Below are positions 27,946-37,429 of a stretch of DNA of 62,852 bases, in pieces (the stretch's first letter is position 1; each line of letters opens with the position of its first letter). The notes under the pieces were generated by a model. It was not told the origin of the DNA. It did no database searches and was given only the letters and a program-made list of their open reading frames with translations. The translations under genes were made by a program, and so were the position numbers. This DNA is from Bacteroides sp. 214 (GTDB lineage: Bacteria; Bacteroidota; Bacteroidia; Bacteroidales; Bacteroidaceae), in NCBI RefSeq assembly GCF_010501015.1, contig NZ_QVML01000017.1, forward strand, positions 1 to 62,852, written 5' to 3'.

Positions 27946-27983
27946 AGAGGCGGGAAACCACGGGGTTTTTCGCCTCTATTTTT
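27946..27983 (+). ncRNA. Possible small RNA end or terminator hairpin
   Basis: AGAGGCG (27946-27952) pairs with CGCCTCT (27971-27977), and AAACC with GGTTT inside. TTTTT follows at 27979-27983. With TATCTTTA at 27904-27911 as a -7 element, a transcript of about 65 nt ending here is possible. No upstream gene on this strand needs a terminator. Confidence 0.35.
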
Positions 27984-28003
27984 GTGCAAAATCGACTAAA
28001 AAC

Positions 28004-28077
28004 GGTTACCATTTTTACCCGAAGTGGTAACCACCGACACCCAATATGGTAACCACTACCACTCTTAGTGGTTAACA
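28004..28077. repeat. 22-bp phased array, core GGTAACCA
   Basis: The core starts at 28004 (GGTTACCA), 28026 (GTGGTAACCAC context), 28048 (GGTAACCA) and 28070 (GGTTAACA), exactly 22 bases apart. The cores are palindromic; the 14 bases between them differ. Confidence 0.85.
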
Positions 28078-28349
28078 CAAAGTTTAAAATGCTGCATCGG
28101 AAAATAAAATCTTTCGTACTGCCATTTCTACGATATAACCAAAGTAAATGCCACCTATTTTACAGAAACTTAAAAGTTAATAGTCCATAAATAAATCAGA
28201 CTTCAACAGGTTGCTGAATGGTTATATTATTATACATATATACTGGCTAAAGCTTAGAATATTTACTTATAACATTTGTAGCTTGGAGTGCATATCGCAT
28301 TTTAGCACACCTTTTCAGCAAATTCATTTCACATTACAGCCTCTTTTTG

Positions 28350-28357
28350 TAGATTTG
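28350..28357 (+). promoter_or_regulatory. Putative -7 element of pepP
   Basis: TAGATTTG matches TAnnTTTG, 27 bases before the pepP ATG. Confidence 0.45.
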
Positions 28358-28384
28358 TATCTTATACATTAATTTATAGAGGCC

Positions 28385-30166
28385 ATGAAAGAAAATATTG
28401 CCACTCGAATCTTTCTATTGAGGAAATGGATTAAAAAAAACGGCATAGATGCATTCGTTATACCAAGTTCAGACGCACACTTAAGCGAATATGTTGCCCC
28501 ATACTGGAAATGCCGCGAATGGATTTCGGGGTTTACCGGATCGGCAGGGACTATCGTTATAACAGCAAAAGAAGTTGGATTGTGGACAGACTCACGTTAT
28601 TTCATTCAAGCAACCGAACAATTGAATGGGACAGGAATTACACTATACAAAGAAATGCTGCCCGAAACCCCAACTATCAACCAATTTCTATGCAACACAT
28701 TATCGCAAGGAAGTGTGGTAGGAATAAATGGCAGTGTTTTTTCAATCAATAGCGTAAGAAGACTTGAGGCAGAATTACTGAACAACAAACTCACATTGCG
28801 TACAAACTGTAATCCGTTTGATGAAATCTGGAATGAAAGACTACCCATTCCTCAGAATCCCGCATATATTTATGACACAAAATATTGCGGCAAATCATGC
28901 AAAGAAAAGATTGCAGATATTCGTAATGAAGTGAACCGATTAAACTGTCAAGGTATACTTTTATCTGCTCTTGACGAAATAGCCTGGACGCTAAATCTGC
29001 GTGGTAGCGATATCAATTTCAATCCAGTTGTTATCAGCTACCTATTAATAACAGAGAAAGAAAGTATATTTTTTGTGTTACCTGATAAAATCACACCCGA
29101 AGTAAGTGAATATTTAAAGGAACAAGGGGTTTCGGTAGCAGGTTACATGAATATAACCACCTCGCTCAACAATTTGGATATAAACACAATACTTATTGAT
29201 GCAGAACGAACGAACTTTGCCGTCTACTCGTCCATTAACCATCAGTGCAAAATAACAGAAGCAACCTCTCCCGTGCAAATACTAAAATCCATACGAAATG
29301 AAAAAGAGATAGCCGGTGTGCACTCATGCATGAAGAAAGACGGTGTAGCTCTTGTTAAATTCCTCAAATGGCTGGAAGAAGCTGTGCAAACCGAGAAAGA
29401 AACAGAAATAAGCGTTGCAGAAAAGTTACGTGGTTTTCGCGCCCAACAAGATCTGTTTATGGGCGAAAGCTTCGAAACCATTGCCGGCTATAGCGAACAT
29501 GCAGCTATTGTGCACTACACCGCCACCCCCGAAACTTGTTCAGTTCTAAAGCCCGAGGGCTTCCTTCTACTCGATTCGGGAGCGCAATATCTGGATGGTA
29601 CTACAGACATAACCCGTACCATCGCGCTCGGTAGTCTTACCGAAGAAGAAAAGATTGATTACACCCTTGTTTTAAAAGGACACATTGCACTTGCCTCCGC
29701 CAAGTTCCCAGCGGGTACACGTGGCGCTCAGCTAGATGTACTGGCTCGCATGCCACTTTGGAAGAGAGGGATGAATTTTCTGCATGGCACAGGACATGGC
29801 ATTGGACATTTCCTCAACGTACACGAAGGTCCTCAGAGCATCCGCATGAACGAAAACCCGATAACGCTTCAACCCGGCATGCTCACATCCAACGAACCGG
29901 GAGTATACAAAGCCGGTAGTCACGGGATACGCATTGAGAACCTTATTCTTGTAAAAAAAGAGTCAGTAGGGATGTACGGCGATTATTATCATTTTGAAAC
30001 CGTAACACTCTGCCCTATTTGCAAAGAAGGAATTATCAAAAAGCTTTTAAGCAGCGAAGAGATAGAATGGCTAAACAACTATCATCTAAAAGTATATAAT
30101 AATTTATCACCCAGCCTAAGCGAAGAAGAAAGAGCTTGGTTAAGAGAAAAAACAACCGAATTATAA
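28385..30166 (+). CDS. pepP: Xaa-Pro aminopeptidase (M24B, three-domain type)
   Basis: 593 residues, the long eukaryote-like APP1 layout: two creatinase-like domains (about 1-300) and a C-terminal pita-bread domain. The dinuclear metal ligands are in LLDSGAQYLDGTTDITRT (two Asp), FLHGTGHGIGHFLN (His), TSNEPGVY (Glu) and GIRIENLI (Glu). It removes N-terminal residues ahead of proline, in the cytoplasm (no signal peptide). The gene after it starts five bases beyond its stop, so the two form an operon. Confidence 0.92.
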   Translation: MKENIATRIFLLRKWIKKNGIDAFVIPSSDAHLSEYVAPYWKCREWISGFTGSAGTIVITAKEVGLWTDSRYFIQATEQLNGTGITLYKEMLPETPTINQFLCNTLSQGSVVGINGSVFSINSVRRLEAELLNNKLTLRTNCNPFDEIWNERLPIPQNPAYIYDTKYCGKSCKEKIADIRNEVNRLNCQGILLSALDEIAWTLNLRGSDINFNPVVISYLLITEKESIFFVLPDKITPEVSEYLKEQGVSVAGYMNITTSLNNLDINTILIDAERTNFAVYSSINHQCKITEATSPVQILKSIRNEKEIAGVHSCMKKDGVALVKFLKWLEEAVQTEKETEISVAEKLRGFRAQQDLFMGESFETIAGYSEHAAIVHYTATPETCSVLKPEGFLLLDSGAQYLDGTTDITRTIALGSLTEEEKIDYTLVLKGHIALASAKFPAGTRGAQLDVLARMPLWKRGMNFLHGTGHGIGHFLNVHEGPQSIRMNENPITLQPGMLTSNEPGVYKAGSHGIRIENLILVKKESVGMYGDYYHFETVTLCPICKEGIIKKLLSSEEIEWLNNYHLKVYNNLSPSLSEEERAWLREKTTEL

Positions 30167-30170
30167 CATT

Positions 30171-30692
30171 ATGGCATTAATCAGAAAAGTAAGAGGATTT
30201 ACCCCACAAATCGGCAAAAACTGCTTCTTGGCAGAAAACGCAACTATAATAGGAGATGTAGTAATAGGTGATGATTGTAGTATTTGGTACTGTACCGTAT
30301 TGCGAGGAGATGTTAATTCTATCCACATTGGCAATGGAGTAAACATACAAGATGGCAGCGTGCTGCATACACTTTACCAGAAATCAACAATAGAAATTGG
30401 AAATCATGTCTCTGTAGGGCACAATGTTACCATACATGGTGCACATATCAAAGACTATGCACTCATAGGGATGGGGTCTACATTGCTGGACGATGCTATT
30501 GTGGGAGAAGGAGCCATCGTAGCTGCCGGATCGTTGGTATTAAGTAAAACAATCATTGAACCGGGAAGCATTTGGGGTGGAGTTCCAGCTAAATTCATCA
30601 AGAAGGTAGACCCAGAGCAAGCAAAGGAGTTAAATCAGAAAATAGCCCACAACTACCTGATGTATTCAGATTGGTATAAAGAAGAAAAGTAG
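30171..30692 (+). CDS. Gamma-class carbonic anhydrase family protein
   Basis: 173 residues of left-handed beta-helix hexapeptide repeats. The zinc histidines of the gamma carbonic anhydrase family are present in NIQDGSVLH, VSVGHNV and TIHGA, and RGDVNSIHIG is the characteristic Arg-Gly-Asp-containing start. It may hydrate CO2 or bind another small ligand; many such YrdA/PaaY-like proteins have no proven activity. Cytoplasmic, and co-transcribed with pepP. Confidence 0.88.
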   Translation: MALIRKVRGFTPQIGKNCFLAENATIIGDVVIGDDCSIWYCTVLRGDVNSIHIGNGVNIQDGSVLHTLYQKSTIEIGNHVSVGHNVTIHGAHIKDYALIGMGSTLLDDAIVGEGAIVAAGSLVLSKTIIEPGSIWGGVPAKFIKKVDPEQAKELNQKIAHNYLMYSDWYKEEK

Positions 30693-30807
30693 AAATTTAC
30701 GCCCGTTCCTTGAACAGTTTTAGCCTTTCCTACGTTAAATGGATATCTAATTCCTTAAATTTATACTAATTTGCCTTAGCAATTTAACAAAATATCAAAT
30801 AAATAAA

Positions 30808-30815
30808 TATCTTTG
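30808..30815 (+). promoter_or_regulatory. Putative -7 element of the TPR lipoprotein gene
   Basis: TATCTTTG matches the consensus, 51 bases before the ATG at 30867. Confidence 0.5.
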
Positions 30816-30866
30816 CATAGCATGGAAAACTATCGAAATTAATAATTATAAAATTACAAACCTTTA

Positions 30867-32576
30867 ATGAGCATTACGATGATTAAAAAAATGTATTTGC
30901 CACTATTAGCAATAGTGGTTGTTGCGCTTTCTTCATGTAGCAACAAAATGGGCGAACTGTCTGCTGACTATTTCACTTGTACCCCACAAGTATTAGAAGC
31001 AGTAGGTGGAAAAGTTCCAGTAACTATCAATGGCAAGTTCCCAGAAGCCTATTTCAACAAAAAAGCTGTTGTTGAAGTAACTCCTGTATTAAAATGGAAT
31101 GGCGGAGAAGCTAAAGGACAAACTTCTGTTTTCCAAGGCGAAAAAGTTGAAGGTAACGACCAAACTATTTCTTATAAAATGGGTGGTAACTACACTATGA
31201 GAGCTAATTTTGACTATGTTCCTGAAATGGCTAAGTCTGAATTATATCTTGAGTTTAAAGCTTCAAAAGGCAATAAAGTAATCACTATTCCTGCTGTTAA
31301 AGTTGCAGATGGTGTTATCTCTACTTCCGAATTGATTGGCAATACAGTTGGTAGCGCAAACACAGCTCTTGGAGCTGACGCATTCCAACGAATCATCAAA
31401 GAAGCTCAACAAGCTAATATCATGTTCCTTATCCAACAAGCAGAACTTCGTTCTAAAGAATTAAAATCAGAAGGAATAAAATCTTTGAAAGAACAAATCT
31501 CTGCTGTTGACGCCGCTGAGAACATGAACATCAACAACATTGAAATTTCTGCATACGCTTCTCCTGACGGTGGTGTAAGCTTGAATGAAAAATTAGCTGG
31601 CAAACGTGAAGAAAACACAGAAAAATACCTTCAAAAAGAATTGAAGAAAGCTAAAGTTGACGCAACTGTTGATGCTAAATACACAGCACAAGACTGGGAA
31701 GGTTTCCAAGAATTGGTATCTAAATCAAATATCCAAGACAAAGAACTTATCTTGCGCGTTCTTTCAATGTACAAAGATCCAGAACAAAGAGAAAGAGAAA
31801 TCAAAAACATCTCTTCTGTTTACAAAAACCTTGCTGACGATATCCTTCCTCAGTTGAGACGTTCTCGTTTGACTTTGAATTACGAAATCATTGGTAAATC
31901 TGACGAAGAAATTGCTAACCTAGCTGCAACAAATGCCAAAGAACTTACAGTAGAAGAACTTCTTTATGCTGCAACTTTGACTAACAGCGCTGCAACAAAA
32001 GAAAGCATTTACACAAAAGCAACTCAGTTGTTCCCTAACGACTACCGTGCTTATAACAACCTTGGTATTCTTGCTTACCAAGCTGGTGACAAAGCTAAAG
32101 CTGAATCTTTCTATAAGAAAGCTGCTTCTGTAAAAGCATCTCCTGAAGTAAACTTGAATCAAGGTCTTCTAGCTCTTGCTAAAGGCGACAAAGCTGCTGC
32201 AGAAACTGCACTTGGCAAAGCTTCGGGTACACAAGAGTTGAACGAAGCATTGGGTAACCTTTATGTAGCTCAAGGACAATACGAAAGAGCAGTAAACGCA
32301 TTTGGTGACACTAAAACAAACAGTGCCGCTTTGGCTCAAATCCTTGCTAAAAATTACAATAAAGCAAACACCACATTGGCTGGTATTAAAGCTCCTGATG
32401 CATATACAGACTACTTGAAAGCTGTATTAGGTGCAAGAACAGACAACTCTTCAATGGCTATCAATAGCTTGAAGAGCGCTATCGCTAAAGATTCTTCATT
32501 GGCTTCTAAAGCAGCTAGCGATCTTGAGTTTGCAAAATACGTAACTAACTCAGACTTCTTGAAACTGATCAAATAA
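30867..32576 (+). CDS. TPR lipoprotein with OmpA-like segment
   Basis: 569 residues. A lipoprotein signal ends at ALSSC (then SNKMGE). The ATG at 30879 (MIKKMYLPLLAIVV) is an equally good start. An N-terminal beta-rich part (about 25-190) precedes a segment with ISAYASPDGG and LAGKREENTEKYL (about 230-270), like the OmpA/MotB peptidoglycan-binding fold. TPR units follow from about residue 390 (AYNNLGILAYQAGDKAKAES, then LNQGLLALAKGDKAAAETAL). Codon use is strongly biased (GCT, AAA, CTT), suggesting high expression. It probably sits in the outer membrane facing the periplasm as a scaffold; the function is unknown. A strong terminator follows. Confidence 0.75.
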   Translation: MSITMIKKMYLPLLAIVVVALSSCSNKMGELSADYFTCTPQVLEAVGGKVPVTINGKFPEAYFNKKAVVEVTPVLKWNGGEAKGQTSVFQGEKVEGNDQTISYKMGGNYTMRANFDYVPEMAKSELYLEFKASKGNKVITIPAVKVADGVISTSELIGNTVGSANTALGADAFQRIIKEAQQANIMFLIQQAELRSKELKSEGIKSLKEQISAVDAAENMNINNIEISAYASPDGGVSLNEKLAGKREENTEKYLQKELKKAKVDATVDAKYTAQDWEGFQELVSKSNIQDKELILRVLSMYKDPEQREREIKNISSVYKNLADDILPQLRRSRLTLNYEIIGKSDEEIANLAATNAKELTVEELLYAATLTNSAATKESIYTKATQLFPNDYRAYNNLGILAYQAGDKAKAESFYKKAASVKASPEVNLNQGLLALAKGDKAAAETALGKASGTQELNEALGNLYVAQGQYERAVNAFGDTKTNSAALAQILAKNYNKANTTLAGIKAPDAYTDYLKAVLGARTDNSSMAINSLKSAIAKDSSLASKAASDLEFAKYVTNSDFLKLIK

Positions 32577-32597
32577 GTCATAGAAGTAAATATATAG

Positions 32598-32634
32598 AAA
32601 AGGTTGTTTGCCATCGGGCAAACAACCTTTTTTT
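32598..32634 (+). terminator. Intrinsic terminator of the TPR lipoprotein gene
   Basis: AAAAGGTTGTTTGCC pairs perfectly with GGCAAACAACCTTTT across the loop ATCG, with a further run of T. Confidence 0.9.
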
Positions 32635-32683
32635 GTACATAACAATAAAATTCCTACATTCGCATAAAATTTAAGAATTAAAC

Positions 32684-33718
32684 ATGAAGAATATCTGTTT
32701 CATATTGACAATCGCGCTTTGCCTACTTGGATGCGGTGAGAAAGACACCCTTCAGACAGTAAAGATACAAGGCGAGATAGCAGGATTGAAAAATGACACC
32801 ATTTATCTATATGGTCAGTATGAAAATACGTTTGCAATACTGGATACTATTTATGTTCATGACAACAAATTTGTACATACCGTTGCGGTAGACACCACCA
32901 CCCTCTCTTCATTGCTTTTTGCCGGTAATGAATATCCTCTCTTCTTAGAAAAAGGAAGCAATATCCGCATCAAAGGAGATTTAACCTCTCCCGACAGTAT
33001 AAATATAAGCGGAAGTAAATACAATCAGGAACTCACTGTCTTTAATAATACAGTTGCTTCATTAGCAGAACCGACCGACAGCATCATTGAAAGCTGCATC
33101 GAAAGTTTTATCCGTCAAAACCAGAAATCGCCAGTTTGCCTGTACCTGTTGGATAGATATCTTGTGCAGAAAGCTACCCCTAAGATGGACAAAATCAAAG
33201 ATTTCATCTCTTACATGGACGGAGAACTTCAAGACATGATATTCACAAAAAAGCTTCTTGAAAAGATTAATGAGAACGAGAAAATGGAGATAGGTAAAAT
33301 GGCTCCATCCTTTAGCGTACCCGATAGCACCGGAAAGAAAATAAGCCGATACGATTTGCGCAATAAGGTATTATTAGTAAATTTCTGGGCTTCATGGAGT
33401 GATTCCTGTCAAGCGTCAAATGCTGAGTTGCGCGCTATCTATAAGCAATACAAGAAAAATGAAGGTTTTGCAATATTGAGTATTTCTCTGGACACCGACA
33501 GAGAATCGTGGATAACTGCTATAAAAAACGACACTTTGTCGTGGCAGCAGTTGTGCGATTTCTCCAGTTGGAATTCAACTGTTGTAAAGCAATACACTAT
33601 TCTAGAGGTACCCGAAAATGTACTTATCAATAACACAGGCAGGATTGTAGCTCGTGGAATAAAAGGAGAAGAATTAAAAACTAAATTGGATGAACTTCTA
33701 AAAAAAGATAAGAACTAG
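32684..33718 (+). CDS. Thioredoxin-fold lipoprotein (TlpA/DUF4369 type) with altered active site
   Basis: 344 residues. A lipoprotein signal ends ALCLLGC. A DUF4369-like N-terminal domain (about 25-115: IQGEIAGLKNDTIYLYGQY) is followed by a thioredoxin/AhpC-TSA domain from about 205 (GKMAPSFSVPDSTGKKISRY, then LLVNFWASWSDSCQASNAEL). The expected WCxxC is WSDSC: the first cysteine is serine, so it cannot form the usual disulfide. The cis-proline loop (VPENVLI) is kept. Family members reduce periplasmic disulfides; this one may act as a chaperone, trap substrates or be inactive. TACATTCG at 32655-32662 is a weak -7 candidate. yifB follows after 30 bp. Confidence 0.8.
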   Translation: MKNICFILTIALCLLGCGEKDTLQTVKIQGEIAGLKNDTIYLYGQYENTFAILDTIYVHDNKFVHTVAVDTTTLSSLLFAGNEYPLFLEKGSNIRIKGDLTSPDSINISGSKYNQELTVFNNTVASLAEPTDSIIESCIESFIRQNQKSPVCLYLLDRYLVQKATPKMDKIKDFISYMDGELQDMIFTKKLLEKINENEKMEIGKMAPSFSVPDSTGKKISRYDLRNKVLLVNFWASWSDSCQASNAELRAIYKQYKKNEGFAILSISLDTDRESWITAIKNDTLSWQQLCDFSSWNSTVVKQYTILEVPENVLINNTGRIVARGIKGEELKTKLDELLKKDKN

Positions 33719-33748
33719 CAAGTTCCCTCCAATTTCTAAAATTATTTT

Positions 33749-35287
33749 ATGCTGGTAAAAGTGTATGGAGCGGCTGTACAGGGTATAGACGCGACAATAA
33801 TTACTATTGAAGTCAATAGTTCAAGAGGATGTATGTTCTACTTGGTAGGACTACCCGACTCTGCCGTTAAAGAGAGTCATCGCCGTATTATCTCGGCATT
33901 ACAGGTAAATGGCTATAAAATGCCAACAAGTAACTTAACCATCAATATGGCTCCGGCAGATATCCGCAAAGAAGGTTCGGCGTACGACCTGCCTTTAGCC
34001 GTTGGTATACTTGCTGCTTCTGAAACTATTTCATCCGAGAAGCTTTCACAATTTCTCATCATGGGCGAGTTGAGTTTAGACGGTACTATTCAACCCATTA
34101 AAGGAGCTTTGCCCATTGCTATTTCGGCAAGAAAAGAAGGTTTCAAAGGGATGATTGTACCACAACAAAATGCACGGGAAGCAGCGGTAGTAAATGACCT
34201 TGACGTATATGGAGTAACAAACATCAAAGAGGTCATCGAGTTTTTCAATAATGAGCGCGAGCTACAACCTATAGTTGTAAATACGCGTGAGGAGTTCTTT
34301 GCTCAACAAAACATGTACGACTTTGACTTTTCGGAAGTTAAAGGACAAGAAAATGTAAAGCGTGCATTAGAAGTTGCAGCAAGTGGTGGTCACAATTTAA
34401 TTATGGTAGGTGCTCCCGGAAGTGGAAAATCAATGATGGCTAAACGCCTCCCTTCCATCCTTCCACCTCTTTCGTTAGGAGAGAGCCTGGAAACAACCAA
34501 AATACACTCCGTTGCCGGCAAACTTAGCCGCAACACTTCGTTAATAACCAAGCGACCATTTCGCGATCCGCACCACACTATTTCATCAACAGCATTAGTA
34601 GGTGGCGGTGCTTATCCACAACCCGGAGAGATTAGTCTAGCCCATAATGGAGTTTTGTTCCTTGATGAGCTTGCCGAATTTAACAGAACTGTATTGGAAG
34701 TGCTAAGACAGCCACTCGAAGATAGAAACATTACTATTTCGCGTGTTAAGTGGAGCATTGAGTATCCGGCAAGCTTTATGCTCATTGCTTCTATGAACCC
34801 TTGCCCTTGCGGCTACTACAACCACCCTACAAAACTCTGCGTGTGCAGTCCCGGACAGGTACAAAAATACTTAAACCGTATCTCGGGTCCACTACTCGAC
34901 CGCATTGATATACAGGTTGAGATTGTCCCTGTTCCTTTCGAAAAGATATCAGACAACAGGCAAGGAGAGCCTAGTGAAGCAATTAGGGAACGAGTAGTAC
35001 ACGCTCGAAAAATACAAGAGGAACGATTCAAAGACACACCGGGCATTTATTGCAATGCACAAATGACCAGCAGGTTGTTATCCATTCATGCACAGCCTGA
35101 TGAGAACGGACTCATTCTGCTAAAGAATGCCATGAACCGTCTGAACCTTTCAGCACGGGCATACGATCGTATCCTAAAGGTAGCACGCACCATTGCCGAT
35201 TTAGAAGGAAGTGAACAAATACTTTCTTCGCACTTAGGAGAAGCTATTGGGTATCGAAATCTGGATAGAGAGAACTGGGCCGGATAA
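33749..35287 (+). CDS. YifB/ComM-family magnesium chelatase-like AAA+ ATPase
   Basis: 512 residues. The N-terminal ChlI-like lon-protease-fold domain (about 1-175) is followed by the AAA+ module with Walker A GAPGSGKSMMAKR, Walker B NGVLFLDELAEF and the SMNPCPCGYYNHP zinc-like insertion, then the Mg_chelatase_C domain (SARAYDRILKVARTIADLEG). ComM promotes branch migration during natural transformation; the role in Bacteroidetes is unproven. It probably shares a transcript with the upstream thioredoxin-fold gene. Confidence 0.92.
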   Translation: MLVKVYGAAVQGIDATIITIEVNSSRGCMFYLVGLPDSAVKESHRRIISALQVNGYKMPTSNLTINMAPADIRKEGSAYDLPLAVGILAASETISSEKLSQFLIMGELSLDGTIQPIKGALPIAISARKEGFKGMIVPQQNAREAAVVNDLDVYGVTNIKEVIEFFNNERELQPIVVNTREEFFAQQNMYDFDFSEVKGQENVKRALEVAASGGHNLIMVGAPGSGKSMMAKRLPSILPPLSLGESLETTKIHSVAGKLSRNTSLITKRPFRDPHHTISSTALVGGGAYPQPGEISLAHNGVLFLDELAEFNRTVLEVLRQPLEDRNITISRVKWSIEYPASFMLIASMNPCPCGYYNHPTKLCVCSPGQVQKYLNRISGPLLDRIDIQVEIVPVPFEKISDNRQGEPSEAIRERVVHARKIQEERFKDTPGIYCNAQMTSRLLSIHAQPDENGLILLKNAMNRLNLSARAYDRILKVARTIADLEGSEQILSSHLGEAIGYRNLDRENWAG

Positions 35288-35298
35288 TAAGCATAAAG

Positions 35299-35341
35299 AG
35301 AAAGCCCTGAAACAATTCTGCTTCAGGGCTTTCTTTCTTTT
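35299..35341. terminator. Bidirectional terminator between yifB and the acyl-CoA synthetase gene
   Basis: AGAAAGCCCTGAA pairs with TTCAGGGCTTTCT across a loop of about ten bases, flanked by T-rich sequence on the plus strand. Confidence 0.85.
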
Positions 35342-37400
35342 ATTTCTCAATTCGTATTCGAGCATCCACCGCTATTATATCTTTTTCTGTTCCTAACAAC
35401 GGGTTAATATCCATTTCCTTTATCTCTGTAGCAAAGCGGAGCAACGTAGACAAACGAACTATAATTTCGGCAAACTTATCCTCATTTACTCCTTTCTGAC
35501 CACGTGCCCCTTTGATTATTTTGTAAGCACGCAATGAACGAATCATGGAGTAAGCCTCTTCGTAACTCAATGGTGCCAAACCCGAAGAAACATCTTTTAG
35601 TATCTCTACAAATATACCACCCAGTCCGCAAAGCACCACATGCCCGAATTTCTCTTCATACTTTGCTCCGATAAACAACTCCGTTCCTTTCAACATAGGT
35701 TGTATCATTATAGCGTGTGCATCGGGAATTGCCATCATTCGTTCAAACTCAAGAGCTAAATGCTTACTGCTCTGGATATTGAGCACTACACCGCCCACAT
35801 CTGATTTATGTACAGGTCCCACCACTTTGGCTACAATAGGGAAACCTATTCTTTCGGCAGCGGCAATAAGTTCTTCACGGTTATCTGTCACAATCTCCTC
35901 AACGATAGGAATACCTGCTGCCTTTAGAAGTGCTTGTACATAATGCGGCTGGATATAACCATTTTCCGGGATTTCGTCGATAATGCGTCTGATGAGCGGA
36001 ACATCCACCCCATAAAGTTCTATTTCGTTGGTTGCCGGACAAGAGGTATTCATGATGCGCGAAAGTGCCGTCCCTAAAGTTACCTCGTCGGCAAAGTTCA
36101 CATGTCCTTTCTTCAAGAACTCCTCAACCTCTTTGCCTGCAGTATGAATAGAAGGGAGTACCGGGAATATGGGTTTTTTACAACTATTCATCTTCTGATG
36201 CAACACCTCATATGTCTCGAACATGGTAACCAATCCGGGTGTACCAAAGATTGCCAAAATAGCGTCTATGTTCTTAAATTTCTTCTCGCAATAGTCAATA
36301 ACAATACTCAAATGCTCTGGCGTTCCTGTAGCAAGTATATCAATTGGATTACCAACAGAAGCACCTGGGAATAATTTACCTTTTAGTTCTTCGGCAACAG
36401 GTCCCTCCAATTTAGGAACAACAAGTCCACCTTTAGAAAGGGCATCGGCAAGCATTACACCAGGACCTCCGGCATGTGTTACGATAGCAAAATTGCGTCC
36501 TTTCAGCTCGGGCAAAGTAAAGATACAGCCCACTGTTGTCAACTCTTCACGCGAGTGACATCGAACGATTCCCGCTTTGCGGAACAATGCTTCCACTGCC
36601 GAATCCGAGCTGGCAATAGCACCCGTATGTGAAGAAGCTGCCCGCATACCACTTTCCGAACTTCCTGCCTTAATTGCTGCAATCTTACATCCTTTCCGGA
36701 TGAGTGAAGAAGCATGGAACAATAAACGATCCGGATCTTTAATGCTTTCTATATAAATCAGCTTAATATCCGAGTCTTTCGCCGGGTCAAAGTGCTCGTC
36801 CATATATTGAAGTACATCTTCCACGCCTATTTGCTTGGCATTGCCAACCGACCAAACGGAATTGAATTGTAACCCCTTTATCACAGCCGACTCTAAAATA
36901 AAGACTGCTGTAGCTCCCGAGCTGGAAATCAAATCCACCCCTTGCGGATTGAGGTTTGGGATAGGTTGCGTAAAAACACTGTGATGACAGGTGTTAAGAA
37001 CACCAATACAGTTAGGCCCGATAAGTGCCGCGCCATAACGATTTACCGTATTGAGTATTTGTTCTTCGAGCAAAGCGCCTTCGTGCGTTTCTTCGCCAAA
37101 GCCAGCAGATAGTATTATGAACGCACGCGTTTGCTTTGTTGCAGCAAGTACCTCAACTGTATCAGGACAAAGCTTAGCTGGTATTGCCAAGATTGCCAAG
37201 TCGGTATCCGGTAGTTCACTTACATTTGCGTAAGACACCACATTTTGCACTTTTTCTTCTTTCGGGTTTACAGCCCTCAGTTCTCCTTTATAACCCCCAG
37301 TTATCAAATTTCTTAGGATAGCTCCGCCCGGTTTATGCAGGTTGTTAGAAGCACCTACTACTACAATACTTTCCGGATGAAGTAATTGACGATTAATCAT
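35340..37400 (-). CDS. ADP-forming acyl-CoA (acetate-CoA) synthetase, fused subunits
   Basis: 686 residues, alpha and beta parts fused. The CoA-binding domain starts IVVVGASNNLHKPGGAI, two succinyl-CoA-ligase-like domains follow (ASSHTGAIASSDSAVE contains the histidine thought to be phosphorylated), and the ATP-grasp domain begins near residue 470 (YIQPHYVQALLKAAGIPIVE, then GFPIVAKVVGPVHKSDVGG). The enzyme couples acyl-CoA cleavage to ATP formation from ADP, useful in fermentation. Substrate cannot be told by eye. It is a single gene on the minus strand, converging with yifB. Confidence 0.88.
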   Translation of the reverse strand: MINRQLLHPESIVVVGASNNLHKPGGAILRNLITGGYKGELRAVNPKEEKVQNVVSYANVSELPDTDLAILAIPAKLCPDTVEVLAATKQTRAFIILSAGFGEETHEGALLEEQILNTVNRYGAALIGPNCIGVLNTCHHSVFTQPIPNLNPQGVDLISSSGATAVFILESAVIKGLQFNSVWSVGNAKQIGVEDVLQYMDEHFDPAKDSDIKLIYIESIKDPDRLLFHASSLIRKGCKIAAIKAGSSESGMRAASSHTGAIASSDSAVEALFRKAGIVRCHSREELTTVGCIFTLPELKGRNFAIVTHAGGPGVMLADALSKGGLVVPKLEGPVAEELKGKLFPGASVGNPIDILATGTPEHLSIVIDYCEKKFKNIDAILAIFGTPGLVTMFETYEVLHQKMNSCKKPIFPVLPSIHTAGKEVEEFLKKGHVNFADEVTLGTALSRIMNTSCPATNEIELYGVDVPLIRRIIDEIPENGYIQPHYVQALLKAAGIPIVEEIVTDNREELIAAAERIGFPIVAKVVGPVHKSDVGGVVLNIQSSKHLALEFERMMAIPDAHAIMIQPMLKGTELFIGAKYEEKFGHVVLCGLGGIFVEILKDVSSGLAPLSYEEAYSMIRSLRAYKIIKGARGQKGVNEDKFAEIIVRLSTLLRFATEIKEMDINPLLGTEKDIIAVDARIRIEK

Positions 37401-37429
37401 AGCAATATTATTTAGAACCTTTCGGTTGG

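Larger units (their letters stand above)
27641..28349. other. Gene-free interval between rpsU and pepP
   Basis: No convincing gene. It holds head-to-head promoter-like octamers (TATCTTTA at 27904-27911 and CAAAGATA at 27918-27925), a hairpin with T-tail at 27946-27983 and a 22-bp phased array at 28004-28077. A 93-codon frame on the minus strand crosses the hairpin and the array and has no family features. Confidence 0.6.

Noticed and set aside
27797..28078. 93-codon frame between rpsU and pepP
   Set aside because: It crosses a hairpin and a phased repeat array, lacks recognisable domains and a promoter on that strand.
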